This document shows, piece by piece, positions 1-11,467 of a stretch of DNA of 64,000 bases. The notes beneath the pieces are model-generated. The model made no database searches. It was not told where the DNA came from and saw nothing but the letters and a program-made list of their open reading frames with translations. A program made the translations under genes and the position numbers. Within the stretch, counting starts at the first letter, position 1; every line of letters begins with the position of its first letter. Origin of the DNA: Entoloma clypeatum (lineage: Eukaryota; Basidiomycota; Agaricomycetes; Agaricales; Entolomataceae); NCBI GenBank assembly GCA_963565915.1, contig OY751490.1, positions 1,674,001-1,738,000 on the forward strand, written 5' to 3'.

Positions 1-2
1 TC

Positions 3-2693
3 AAAAACAAGTATCCGCTTCCGCTCATATCCGAACTGATCAATAAACTTCAACGCGCTCAATACTTCACCAAACTCGACATCCGCTGGGGTTACAACAA
101 TGTACGGATAAAGCCCGGAGACGAGTGGAAGGCCGCTTTTCGGACCAATCGCGGACTCTATGAACCATTGGTGATGTTCTTCGGCCTCACTAATAGTCCA
201 TCCACATTCCAGACTATGATGAACGAGATCTTTCAGGACCTTATCACTGAAGGTGTAGTTTGTGTTTACCTTGACAATATACTCATCTTCACGGAGACCC
301 TTGCGGAACATCGGAGGGTCACACGGATTGTACTGGAACGACTTCGCGAACACAAACTCTATCTAAAACCAGAGAAATGCGAGTTTGAGCAAACGCGCAT
401 TGAATACTTAGGCCTTATTATTGAACAAGGACGCGTAGAGATGGATCCGGTGAAAGTAGCGGGGGTCGCGGAGTGGCCTGCTCTGACAAACGTCCGAGAA
501 GTACAGTCCTTTCTGGGGTTCACTAACTTCTATCGCCGTTTTATTGAAGGGTTTTCGGACATCGCGCGCCCTCTTTTCGAGCTCACGAAGAAGGGGCACC
601 TCTGGTCTTGGAAGGAAGGAGAAGTGTCCGCATTTGCGGAGTTGAAGCGGAGGATTACATCCGCTCCGATCCTGGTCTTAGCTGATCATCGAAAGGAGTG
701 GCGGGTAGAAGCGGATAGCTCGGACTTTGCAACCGGAGCAGTACTGTCCCAACCAACAGAGGACGGTAAGTGGCACCCTGTCGCATTCTATTCCAAAAGC
801 CTCAGTCCGGTGGAACGCAACTACGAGATCTATGACAAGGAGATGTTGGCAGTGGTCCGCGCATTAGAGGAGTGGAGGCACTTCCTTGAAGGAGCGGAGA
901 AGACAGTGGAGATTTGGACGGACCACAAAAATCTTGAGTACTTCATGACAGCTCAAAAACTAAATCGACGACAAGCTAGATGGTCCTTATACCTCGCTCG
1001 TTTCGATTTTAAAATGCACCATCGACCTGGAAAGTCAATGGGCAAGTCCGACGCTTTGTCCCGACGAGCGGACCACGGAGACGGATCGCGGGACAACGAA
1101 AACATCATCCTTCTTCGACCAGAATTGTTTGCAGTGCGAGCAATGCGTGGGGTAACTGTTCAAGGGGAAGAACGCGACGTCCTCTGCCAGGTCCGACAGG
1201 GAATCCGAGAGGGGCTACTGGAGGATAGTGTGGCGGAGGTCGTCAGATCCCTTCCGACCGTCGGAGCGGGGTCCGTCCGAAGTGCGGAGTGGAGGCAAGC
1301 GGAAGGTTTGCTCTACTTCAGGGATCGTATCTATGTTCCTAATAATCCCCAACTGCGTCATCGGATCCTCACACAACACCACGACACTCCAGTGGCCGGA
1401 CATCCGGGACGGTGGAAAACCTTGGAACTGGTGTCGCGCAATTACTGGTGGCCACACATGTCTCGTTTAATAGGTCAATATTGCAAGACATGCGACTCAT
1501 GCCTCCGCACCAAGGTCCGACGCACTCCGCCCTCCGGAGAGCTCAATCCACTACCGGTCCCCACGGAGCGGTGGCAAGTAACCAGTGTTGACTTCATTAC
1601 TGAACTACCAGAAGCCCACGGCTACGACGCTATCATGGTGGTAGTGGACTCAGTAGGGAAGCGGGGACACTTCATCCCGACGCACTCCGACATCTCCGCA
1701 CTCGGGACTGCACGCTCCTATATTCAAAACGTCTGGAAACTCCACGGACTACCGGAGGCCATTGTCTCCGACCGCGGACCACAGTTTGTCGCCAAGTTTA
1801 CGCGCGAACTATATAGGCTACTTGGCATTAAGATTGCTGCCTCGACAGCCTACCATCCGCAGTCGGACGGACAGACGGAGCGGGTCAATCAAGGATTGGA
1901 ACAATATCTTCGCCTATTCGTCAATGAACGTCAAGATGATTGGGACGAATGGCTTCCGATGGCTGAATTTGCATACAACAACCATGTTCACGCATCGACA
2001 CGTCAAACTCCGTTCTACATTGACACCGGCCGCCATCCGCGCATGGGATTCGAACCTCGCGAGAAGCGGACGGAAATCGAGGCGGTAGCGGATTTCAGCG
2101 AGCGGATGAAGTCCGCTCTGGAAGAGGCTCGCGCAGCACTAACAAAGGCAAAGGACGACATGGCGCGATACTACAACCAGCATCGGAGCACCACTCCGAC
2201 ATTCCGCCCGGGGGACAAGGTCTTTTTAGACTCATCGGACCTCAAAACCACCCGACCCACAAAAAAACTTGCACATCGGTACGTAGGCCCTTTCCCAGTG
2301 GTCCGACCTGTCGGAACACATGCCTACGAACTTCGCCTTCCCCCTTCCATGTCCCGCATTCACCCAGTATTCCACGTCGTCAAACTTTCACTAGTTCCCG
2401 ACGACCCTTTCCGACGCCAAGTCCGCTCTCCTCCGCCTCCGACGGTAGTGGGAGAAGAATTGGAGTATGATGTTGAAAACCTCTTGGACAGCCGACTGCA
2501 TCGAGGCAAGCTTCAATTCTTGGTCAAATGGAAGGGATATGGCTACGAAGAGAATTCCTGGGAAGCAGAAGACAATGTCCACGCTCCGCGCCTAGTCCGC
2601 GACTTCTACCGACGTCATCCGGGAGCTCCACGTCGGATCTCCGCTGCGATATTCGACTCGTTTCGCCTGACACGTCGAGACGCCGTGCCTTGA
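3..2693 (+). pseudogene. pol polyprotein (RT, RNase H, integrase, chromodomain), RT active site altered
   Basis: The frame is open from the left edge to TGA at 2691-2693. In order it shows the RT palm and thumb, RNase H (VEADSSDFATGAVLSQ near 710-760), the H2C2 zinc-binding part of integrase (HHDTPVAGHPG followed by CKTCDSC), the catalytic integrase core (Asp in SVDFITELP, Asp in VSDRGPQF, Glu in DGQTERVN) and a chromodomain (FLVKWKGYGYEENSWEAE, about 2517-2570). The RT box that should read Y-x-D-D reads YLDN at 267-278. The second catalytic Asp is Asn, so reverse transcription should fail even though no stop or frameshift is visible. I call it a pseudogene for that reason only. Confidence 0.88.
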
Positions 2694-2704
2694 AGGGGGG
2701 GTGA

Positions 2705-3010
2705 TGTAAGGGCAACCACCCGCTACTCCGCACGTCGGATCGCAGGTACTATCATTCATCTTGTTTCCATTCATCCTTCATCGCTACTCCCGATCATTGC
2801 TCATCATTCATGTGTCTCGTTTTATCTCTTATTTCATATCTCATTTTACTATTTATCGCAGCTAGCTTGCAGGGGAATCCTTAGAACTTTCTCTTCGGAT
2901 CTCCCTTGCAAGGTATGTGTTGTATTACTTATTAGACTGCTCAATCTAAACTTCGGATCTCCCTTGCAAGTATCTGAGTTTGAGTCTTGGATCGTAAGGT
3001 CGCCCTTACA
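2705..3010 (+). repeat. 3' LTR of the left-edge Ty3 element
   Basis: The boundaries are set by a perfect 9-bp inverted repeat, TGTAAGGGC at 2705-2713 and GCCCTTACA at 3002-3010, giving a 306-bp LTR. A purine tract of seven G with the pol stop codon lies just upstream (2692-2704) and fits the polypurine tract. Two copies of TTCGGATCTCCCTTGCAAG-like sequence lie inside (about 2894 and 2952). Confidence 0.85.
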
Positions 3011-3309
3011 GTGACAGCAGTGAGAAGTGTCTAATATCATGCCTCATAAGTCCACGTCCAGTGCTGCAAGAACAGATATATCATGACATGGCCAACTGGA
3101 ACTGAGGCACGTTTGTATGCACTGAGCTTGGATGAAAGTAATACTGCGATAACGAAGCTTCTTATATTTTCCTGAAGAAACATGTCAAGTAGTCAGACAA
3201 ACAATGAGAGGCGCAAAAGATGCTCACGATAAGTTGGGGAGGGGAAACAAAAGGCGGTGCAGCTGATTTGAGTGCAGAGATCTGGTTTTCTAGATATGTG
3301 CAAGAAGCA

Positions 3310-3684
3310 TTACATCACGAAACATGGGGGAACCCTGGAAACAGATTGAGTATGAATTTGGGTGCCATGGACTGATGTTTCTACCTTGGCAAACTCTTCG
3401 ATGGTGTCATGTTGGTACGGGTGGAGTTTGAGCTGGGTAGATTTTCGGCGAGCTACAATGAGCTCGTTGCGGAGGGTTGCCGGAGTTATTAGGAAGGGTC
3501 CCAGGCCCGGGAGTGGCTCTTCTTCATCTGGGGTTGGCTCACCTGCACCATCAGCTGCAGGACAGTCAGGCTGTGGGATGCCTGACGACATCATTGCGAC
3601 AAGTTCGCGCTGCGCACATTCTTCATTGGACAAACCAGGAATGGGGGTACCACTTGAAGAGGAAAGATGAGGGCTTTCAGACAT
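3310..3684 (-). pseudogene. N-terminal fragment of a divergent companion ORF
   Basis: A 124-residue open frame starts at an ATG at 3684 and points away from the level-0 transposon gene, whose start lies about 210 bp to the right. It has a Ser/Pro/Glu-rich N-terminus followed by a more ordered stretch around LITPATLRNELIVARRKSTQ and LKLHPYQHDTIEEFAKVET. From memory this resembles the start of a hypothetical protein that often sits head to head with the level-0 family in basidiomycetes. The similarity fades before the frame ends, and the rest would have to lie left of 3310, where I find no continuation before the LTR at 3010. It is probably a truncated remnant. Confidence 0.4.
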
Positions 3685-3894
3685 TGAGAGAATGCAATGA
3701 GAGTGAGTTTAGAAAATTGAGGAATCTGAAGTGGAAGGATGGTGAGAGGAACAAAGAAGCTGTGAAGGCAAAAAAATGAAGCAAACAGTGTTTTTGTGCT
3801 TGGTCATGGGTTCTGCCAGGGCAGCTCATCATGACCTTTGAAATATTACGTGTCCCATGTATGGAAATGGTCAAAAAAAGGCGCCATTGCCTGA

Positions 3895-5552
3895 ATGTAT
3901 GTGACAAAAGCTATAATGGTTTCAGTGTTGACATTGACAGGGAGTATAGATATTGAAACACGTACTAATGATGGAAAAATTCGATGTAAAGTCTGTTTCT
4001 ATCACCATGGGCTTGACCACTCCAGCAAAGATTGGATTCAATGGGAGAGCCTGAAGGGTCATGAAAGGTCATCAACACATAAAAGATGTCTAGAACGAAA
4101 GGTGGCATTTGACTTAGCTGCTAGCCGCCAGAATGATCCTTCGGAGGAAAGCTTTGCTTTGGCTTGAAGCATGCTAGTTGATGCTGTGCATGATCATGGG
4201 GCCTGTGAATCCCATGGGCCATCGAATGCCGAACAGGGAATGTGGGATGCTTTCATGCCGACCGATACCGCGTTCGAGATTGAACAGCAACCAGAGGAGA
4301 TGTTGCGAGATGCTAGAAAGGAATTTGAGTGCAAAATTGGGGGGTTCGGAGTGTGGGGTGGTCTCAAAACTATGCCTACCTCAGCTGAAGACATGGGTGA
4401 TATCGAGGATGCATGGGATGAAGCTAAGCAAGATGATGTATTGACTGAGATTCTCGAAAACTTAGGTGAGTTGAGTCAACACATATATATTGAACTCAAA
4501 CTTACATGGTGTCCCCTTAGCGCTACACAATGATGAGTCTGAGGATGTCGAGAATCCCTCATATTCTGATTCAAATGCCTGGCATCCATATAAATCAAAA
4601 CTCTTATTTCTCTTGGATACAATAGATAACTTGCCTCGTCTCCGTATCTCGGACTCCTTGATGAAGGCTCTCCTATGGTTGTTGTGGCACATTGGCATGA
4701 AGCACGTTCCATCATTTGATGCTCTGCGAAAGGTTCAGCGCGATGTCCGATGCAAGAGTGGTGTTCCCACAATAAACTGGATGTCGCCAAAAGGGACCGT
4801 GTTCTCTTTCAACGATCCTCAGACGCTAATAGCAAATGTGAGTTTTCCGCCACTTCTCGACATGCAAACACACTGATTCCGATATACATCAGGACTGGAT
4901 GAACCCACTCATAAGTCCACATATCCTGCAATATCCTGTGATCCCAGAAAATGGTGTGATCTCTGAGATATGGCATGCCCAAAAATGGCGGCACGAAGTT
5001 GACCGCCATGTGTTGAGTCCCATGTACGATGCTGGGCAGTATGTCCACTACTTCATCGACAAGCCGGCCATACTTGCAGATGGTAGAATGGTTGTGCCAG
5101 TGCGATGGCTCGAGGATGACAGGGGAGGAATGTGGGCCGATGTGTGGGAGGTTAAATACAACGAAATGACAGTGAGTCCCATGAAATTCTTACCTTGTGG
5201 TGGATGCTGAGGCAGGGCGTAGAAGCTGGCAACAATCAGAGACAACCACACTGTCCTTATTAATGCCAAGGATTTGATAAGAAACATGCCAGATATTGAG
5301 GTGGACCACATGATGCCAAAGTGGTCATTTGAAACTGTTAATGCTGGGCATCCGTCATGCATGCCCAACCCCAATCGTGCACTGGCTGAGGGCGACCCAA
5401 TATACACCAGTTTTATTGATGTTTTTGGAGATGATGTCTCCGGTAATCGGTCAAAAAACTGGAATAAGCACTGGAATACTTATATTACTCACCAAAACCT
5501 GCCACACAAGCTCCTCAATCAACAGATTCACATACACTTCGTATCAACCTCG
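3895..5552 (+). pseudogene. Level-0 CACTA/Tnp2-like transposon gene, 5' segment
   Basis: This is the first of three pieces of one gene. The N-terminus has a zinc-finger-like C-x2-C...H-x5-H pattern (IRCKVCFYHHG to HERSSTHKRC). Three short introns with GT/AG ends can be placed at 4466-4520, 4838-4892 and 5172-5222, and they join exons into a continuous frame reaching HFVSTS at 5552. An in-frame TGA at 4165-4167 splits exon 1. The segment resembles a large, repeated basidiomycete family sometimes labelled Tnp2/CACTA-like. I recognise the family by its conserved stretches and have not proved that it is a transposase. The frame stops at the left LTR of the level-1 element and resumes at about 21125. 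Confidence 0.75.
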
Positions 5553-5612
5553 TGTGGCGTCCAGACCATGGGCGGCGAGTGCGCATTGAGAGAAGCGAGA
5601 GAGCGCAAGCAC
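5553..5612 (-). repeat. Level-1 3' LTR, outer 60 bp
   Basis: This stretch starts TGTGGCGTCCAGACCA and matches the first 60 bp of the intact LTR at 20842-20901 with three differences, all C/T or G/A at CpG. It ends at GCAAGCAC, where the level-2 element is inserted. The remainder of this LTR is found at 14488-14706. Confidence 0.92.
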
Positions 5613-5627
5613 CATCAGAAAAAAGCC
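5613..5627 (+). repeat. Left terminal inverted repeat of level-2 element
   Basis: CATCAGAAAAAAGCC, the inverted partner of 14471-14485. It is preceded by the duplicated AC. Confidence 0.82.
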
Positions 5628-5662
5628 ACTTGAGTATATAGCCCTACATAGACATGGTAGCC

Positions 5663-6032
5663 TGTTACGGACTAACGACTACAGACGTATACGCTTACTT
5701 TTTCACTTTTACTCATCGGCCCCCGCTTACACATATCGTATTATACTTTATTCCCTTTAGTATACTTCGCTCCCGCGCTGACTCGCTTTCCGCAGCTGTC
5801 TGACTCATTCCGCAGTCAGCTTACTCATTAGTGCATAGCCTTCCGCAGTCGCCTTACTCATGCGCACTGCCTTCCGCAGTTACTGACTCATTCGCTACCG
5901 CTCATAGTCAGTACTATATAAACCTCATGTACCATAGCTACATTCCTTAGATTTAGCAATCACATTGCTCTTCGCCTTTCCATCTTCCTGCATACTCTGC
6001 CCGAACCTTGGAACGGTTTGTTACGCATAACA
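5663..6032 (+). repeat. Level-3 5' LTR
   Basis: The 370-bp LTR runs TGTTACGG...CATAACA and matches 11873-12242 base for base except AACGG here against AACAG there. It includes a short repeat family of CCGCAGT/GACTCA words between about 5780 and 5910. Confidence 0.96.
5915..5922 (+). promoter_or_regulatory. TATA box of level-3 LTR
   Basis: TATATAAA-type core at 5915-5922. Transcription about 30 bp downstream would begin at 5945-5950, exactly where the self-complementary 11-mer starts (5949-5959). Confidence 0.65.
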
Positions 6033-6034
6033 AG

Positions 6035-6045
6035 TTGCTAAATCT
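6035..6045 (+). other. Primer-binding site, self-priming (Tf1/sushi) type
   Basis: TTGCTAAATCT at 6035-6045, two bases inside the LTR edge, is the exact reverse complement of AGATTTAGCAA at 5949-5959 near the predicted mRNA start. No TGG-type tRNA primer site is seen. This arrangement is that of Tf1/sushi elements, where the 5' end of the mRNA folds back and primes minus-strand synthesis. Confidence 0.75.
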
Positions 6046-7693
6046 CGTTAGGTTCGCCCAGAGCGAAGAGAGCAACTACCAGACGAGTCAAGACGTCGCG
6101 CTTCTTTGAAGACTTCACCAGTAACCCATTCAGCACGCCAGAAGCCCGACAGGAGGAGCTAAGTCCTCGAGACAGTATCGATTTTACGCTTATCCAGCAG
6201 TACATCGAATCGGAGATCCGTCGCATCCTACAGCAGGTGCTTGACGAAGAACTAGACAACGACGAGCATCGCCCCCACGGCAAGATAGCAGAGAGCATCC
6301 ATCTTGCTCGGCAACACCAGATCGCGCGTTACAACACCCGACAGAACGAACTCGAAAGCTTTCGCGTTCAAGAAGGACCTCAGACAGGTCGGATCACAGA
6401 GATCAGAGAGTTTATCGGTGTCCAGACAACCATTATCAGAAGATTGATTAGGACGCTCACATCGAGACGTCCCAGAGCCGCGTCACCACATCTTACTCGA
6501 AGCAGCAGATCTACGCCCACTTCACCACCGACGAGCAACAGACCGAGTACAACCGTTGGGCACGAAACGAGAGACTTGACCCCTTCTCGCGACCAACAGA
6601 CGCGCAGGAACAGAGATTCCTTAGAGATCTACAGAGGAAATACCCCGAACGTTTTGCCACCGATTCCGCCGACGAGTCCCCTGACGAATTTACTTTTGAC
6701 TCCGCGCAGTCAGATACCGAACAGACGCCTAGAACAGGGACTAATTTTCAACCCCTACCTGTATCCCGAACCCCATCTTCATCCCAACAATCCGACACCT
6801 CTCCTACTCCGCAGGTTCTAGACATGGCAGAAGCACCGACAGTACAAACAATGGATACATCCAAGATCATCAAAGATCCTGGGATGTTCAAAGACAGACA
6901 CACCTTCGACGAGTGGTGGAAAGCCACCAAATTATACATCAGGTTCCAGAAGGGACTGTCCGACGATCAGAAGATTCTTGCGGTGTTATCCCGCATGATG
7001 GAAGGGTCCGGTAAACACTGGGCCAGCAACAAGTTAGACGACCTTGCCACCGATGGCGAGAACATCACCTGGTTAGGATTCTCAGACGACATCGCTATGC
7101 GATTCTCTATTGCCAACAAGTCGGCAGCGGCCAAGGCGAAACTCGAAGTCCTGAAACAGGAGAAATGCACCATCGACGAATTCTTGGACGAATTCGAAGA
7201 GATCTTGAAGCTGTCAAACCTTGGTGAAGAAACTGGGAAATACATCCTGGAAAAGAACGTCAACTGCAGAATTTCTGAACAAGTGGCTAGCGATGGCAAG
7301 ACGTACACTGATTACGCAAAGGAGATCCGAAACAAGGGACAACAGATGGAGGGACATGCATTAGTCATCCGAGGGGGTGGCGACACACGCACCGGATCGG
7401 GTACCACTTATGGTGGTCAAGGCAAAGCCATGGAGATCGACAAAGCAGGAGTAGCCCGTTGCTACAACTGTCAGCGCTTTGGTCACCTTGCCAAAGACTG
7501 CAAAGCCCCAAAGAAGAAAGATGGTCGTAAGTGTTTCAACTGCGACCAAGAAGGACATATCGCGCGCAACTGCCGCAAGCCGAAGAAGAACTCTGGAAAG
7601 ATTAGGAAGGTGTCTGATGGAGATACCGATGATGATGATGAAACCATCACCATAGAGACCGATGAGAAGGATTTTCCCGAAGGGTCCGATTAA
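6045..7693 (+). pseudogene. Level-3 gag
   Basis: The clean part starts at the ATG at 6824 and encodes 289 residues: a capsid-like helical domain (HTFDEWWKATKLYIRFQKG onward) and two CCHC knuckles, CYNCQRFGHLAKDC and CFNCDQEGHIARNC (7459-7575), ending at TAA 7691-7693. The same frame is open and coding-like from 6452, while the stretch 6045-6450 is coding-like in the frame one base back (RFFEDFTSNPFSTPEARQ). A frame change near 6440-6455 therefore probably breaks a longer gag. I see no ATG in the upstream part, so the original start is uncertain. Confidence 0.75.
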
Positions 7694-10600
7694 ACGACGC
7701 TAAGTCGCGACCCTTATCCATTAAACGAACTCGCTTGCCTGGTGCAACTACAGACAATATAACTTATGTTATCCCTGCAAAGCGAGCCGTTGCGTCAACT
7801 AAGATTGTCAAGGGAGATAAACCTCCGAAACGACGAGAGATCAAGCTGCAAGCTCAGATCAAAACACGACGAGGACCAAAGGCCATTCGACCCGAGGTTG
7901 ATAGCGGATGTGAACGCACATGTATCCATCCCAGAATAGTACGCGAACAGAACCTTCCCACACGAGGAATGAAGCCCATATCAATCCTAAATGCAGATGG
8001 ATCGCCGAACCGACAACAGAAAGCAGAAAAACTTGCCGAAGTCAAGCTGGACTTAGGAACACACCAGGAAACCATGGAAGCAATGGTATTGGACATTGGG
8101 AGAACAGACATGCTTTTGGGACATGACTGGTTGGTGCACCACAACCCCACAATCAACTGGACGACCGGCGCTGTAACATTCAACTGATGCCCATCAACAT
8201 GTCAAACCAAACACTCGGATTTCAGGGTTAACCTTAATGGTCGCAAACATCGGGTTCGCATGATGGAAGTACGAGACAAGGACGCGCCCAAGAAATCAGA
8301 TCAGAATTGGAAGCCCGGAGACCCCATATTGGAAGCAGTTACTCCCACACCACCTCCCACAACCAAATGACCCTCATACGTTGAACGTTTTGCCCATCTC
8401 TTTGAAAAAGAAAACTTCGACAAGATCCCAAAGGAAAGAGAATGGGACCACGGCATCGAACTTACACCGGACGCATCAAAGGAGCTAGGAGGAAACACGT
8501 ACCCTATGACCCAAAAGGAGCAAGAAGAACTGGACGAATTCATTGATGAAGGCCTGGCAACCGGAAAGATCCGACCGTCCAAATCCCCTTATGCATCACC
8601 CTGCTTCTTCATTAACAAGAAAGACGGTTCCAAACGATTGGTACAGGATTATCGCACGGTCAATAAATTCACGGTTAAGGACAAATTCCCACTCCCACGC
8701 ATCAACGACCTCTTGGATGTATTGAAGGACACAGTCTACTTCAACAAAATGGACATCATGTGGGGATACAATAACGTGCGGATCAAGAAGGGTGACGAAT
8801 GGAAAGCCGCCTTCCTGACCAGCCGAGGATTGTTTGAACCATTGGTCATGTTTTTCGGTCTCTGCAACTCCCCGGGAACGTTCTCTCGGATGATGGCCAG
8901 CCTATTCAGGGATCAGATCCGTCGGCGCATCTGTGTGATTTACATGGATGACATAGTGGTTATTGGTAAAATCAAGGAAGAACTCGCCCGGAACACCGAA
9001 GAGATCTTGCAGATTCTGTCAGACAATGACCTGTTCCTAAAGGAGAAGAAGTGTCTTTGGGAAGTAACGAAATGCCCCATATTGGGATATGTCGTTGGAG
9101 AAGGACGTGTTGAGATGGAAACTGAAAAGGTGGACACAATCCGGAACTGGCGAGCACCCACATCAAAAAAGGAAGTCCAGAGGTTCCTGGGATTTGCCAA
9201 TTTTTATCGACGCTTTATTGAAGGATACTCGAACATCACAAAGCCACTCACAACACTTACGGGAAACACAGCATTCACGTGGGGACCAACGGCGCAAGAA
9301 GCATTTGAAGGTCTCATACGGGCAATCACGACGGCACCAGTCTTGGCATTGCCCAAACCGGACGGACAGTTCAGGGTCGAAACCGATGCATCGGGTTATG
9401 CGATTGGAGCGGTACTTTCACAGAAACAAGACGACAAGTGGCATCCTATCGCGTTCTTGTCGCGGACCATGTCCGCGGCCAAACAGAATTACGAGATATA
9501 TGACAAGGAACTCTTGGCAGTCATGGAAGCACTGAAGGACTGGCGACATTATCTACTTGAAGCCAAGGAGCGTTTCGAGATCTTAACTGATCACAAAAAC
9601 CTGGAGTATTTCCGGCGCCCTCAGGACCTAAACCAACGACAGAGGCGCTGGAAGATGAAGTTACAAGACTATGACTTCGAATTGCGACATGTACCTGGGA
9701 AGACAAACGCGAAAGCAGACATCCTGTCACGTTTACCCTGGTATGAGACGGAACTCGAGCCGCAGGACAGCGACCAAATGCTCAAGGAGGGGCTATTTTT
9801 GAAACGATTGGAATCAGAAGATGTGATACAAATGGAGATGTTCACGGAGGAACAATTCTTTGAAGGGGGTGAAACATCTGATTCCATCAAAATCGGAAAC
9901 ATCACAACCATCGAAAACCCATGGATCGCACGCATCAAGGCCTCGAATCGCATGGAGACAGAAGTAGCCCAGGGTCTGAAGAAGAATCCTCACTGGTACC
10001 AGCAGGAAAATGGCATCACCTACGCAGGAGAACAAGTCTATGTTCCACCAGACCCACAATTGCGCCAAGAACTGATGTTTGAAGCGCATGACGCACCAGT
10101 GGCAGGACATCCAGGACAATATCGAACACATGAACTCCTCACTCGCACCTACTGGTGGCCCACCATCCTACATGATGTAAAGAAGTATGTGAAAGGTTGT
10201 GACACCTGTCAACGTAACAAGATCAGCCGCCAAAGGAGACACGCCCCTCTACACCCTAACACCGCGCCAAGTCAACCATGGGAAGACATAGGGATTGACG
10301 TCGTGGGACCGATACCAGAATCTGATGGGAAGAACACAATTCTGGTCATCACGGACAGACATTCAAAGATGCTTCATCTCATCCCGACAACCGTGGAACT
10401 ATCGGCTGAAGGATTAGCCAAGATCTATTGGGACCAGATATGGAAGCTTCATGGGATCCCCAAGAAGATCATCAGCGATAGGGGACCACAGTTCGCTGCG
10501 AAGTTCATGGAGATACTCTGCCGCATGTTGGGGATCAAGAGGAACCTGTCCACCGCGTACCACCCACAGACTGATGGACAGGCCGAGCGATCGCATCAGG

Positions 10601-11343
10601 AAACAGAAGCATTCTTACGAAACTTTGTCAACCATCTACAGGATGATTGGGCGGAATGGATCGCAATCGCAGAGTTCCAGTACAATGACAAAGAGCACCA
10701 GGCAACGAAGCACACCCCATTCTACCTCAACTACGGTTTACATCCGTGGAAGGGAGAACTCGTGTTAGAGGATACCAATCCGGCTGCCAACGACTTCTTG
10801 AAAAAACTCAAACAGGCACAAGAAGAAGCCAATGCTGCACTGAAACAAGCACAGGATCAGATGAAGAAGACAGTTGACACACGGCGAAGTCCGTCTCGGG
10901 ACTACCGCATCGGAGACAAGGTGTGGCTGGAAGGAACTAACATCAGGACCGATCGACCCTCAAAGAAACTTGATGCACTCCGACATGGACCATTCAAAGT
11001 CCTAGAGAAGAAAGGAGCTAGCGCGTACCTTCTTGATCTTCTGAAGACTTGGAAGATGATTCACCCTGTGTTCAACGAGACCCTGTTGTCACCATATGAA
11101 ACTCCGAAGTACGCCATCCAGAAAAAGAAACCAGCCCCTGATCCGATCATCGTCGAAGGACGAGAAGAGTACCATGTGTCTACGATCCTGGACTCTTGAA
11201 AGTTCCGCGGAAAGATCCAGTACCTCGTCCAATGGGAAGGATATGGCCCAGAAGAGAACACATGGGAACCGCGAGCTAATGTTCAGAACGCTCAAGATTT
11301 GATCCGTGATTTCCATTGGCAGAACCCGTCGCGTCCACGATAA
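7690..11343 (+). pseudogene. Level-3 pol with chromodomain
   Basis: The frame overlaps the end of gag in the -1 register. In order it shows a retropepsin motif VDSGCERT (about 7897-7920), RT with an intact YMDD (8941-8952), RNase H (VETDASGYAIGAVLSQ, about 9379), an H2C2 integrase part (HDAPVAGHPG to CDTCQRN), the integrase core (GIDVVGPIP, ISDRGPQF, DGQAERSHQE) and a chromodomain split by a stop (YHVSTILDS, stop, [16 protein letters not shown]). In-frame TGAs are at 8185-8187, 8368-8370 and 11197-11199. Apart from these one frame runs through to TAA at 11341-11343. All three are readable as former CGA Arg codons. Confidence 0.9.
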
Positions 11344-11467
11344 AAGACACCCGTTGAAAGCAGCCAACAACATCGACCTCATCAGTCAAAAACCCACCGA
11401 GTTCCCCGCTCCGTCTTCAAATATAGCTACTCCATTCTTCCTCTATTTCTCCAACATCCTCCGCACC

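Larger units (their letters stand above)
1..3010 (+). mobile_element. Ty3/gypsy chromodomain retrotransposon, 5' part outside window
   Basis: The element enters the window inside reverse transcriptase and runs through RNase H, integrase and a C-terminal chromodomain to a 3' LTR ending at 3010. The domain order RT-RNase H-IN-chromodomain is that of Ty3/gypsy chromoviruses. The 5' LTR, gag and protease lie to the left, so the target duplication cannot be checked. The bases after the LTR at 3011-3015 are GTGAC and would be the right copy of a 5-bp duplication. Codon choice is rich in TCCG/CGGA words, unlike the level-3 element further right. Confidence 0.95.

Noticed and set aside
6237..6821. 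Single 194-residue ORF upstream of level-3 gag as a separate gene
   Set aside because: Only its first part (to about 6450) looks coding. The second half is a shadow of the gag frame, which encodes a more plausible acidic sequence there.
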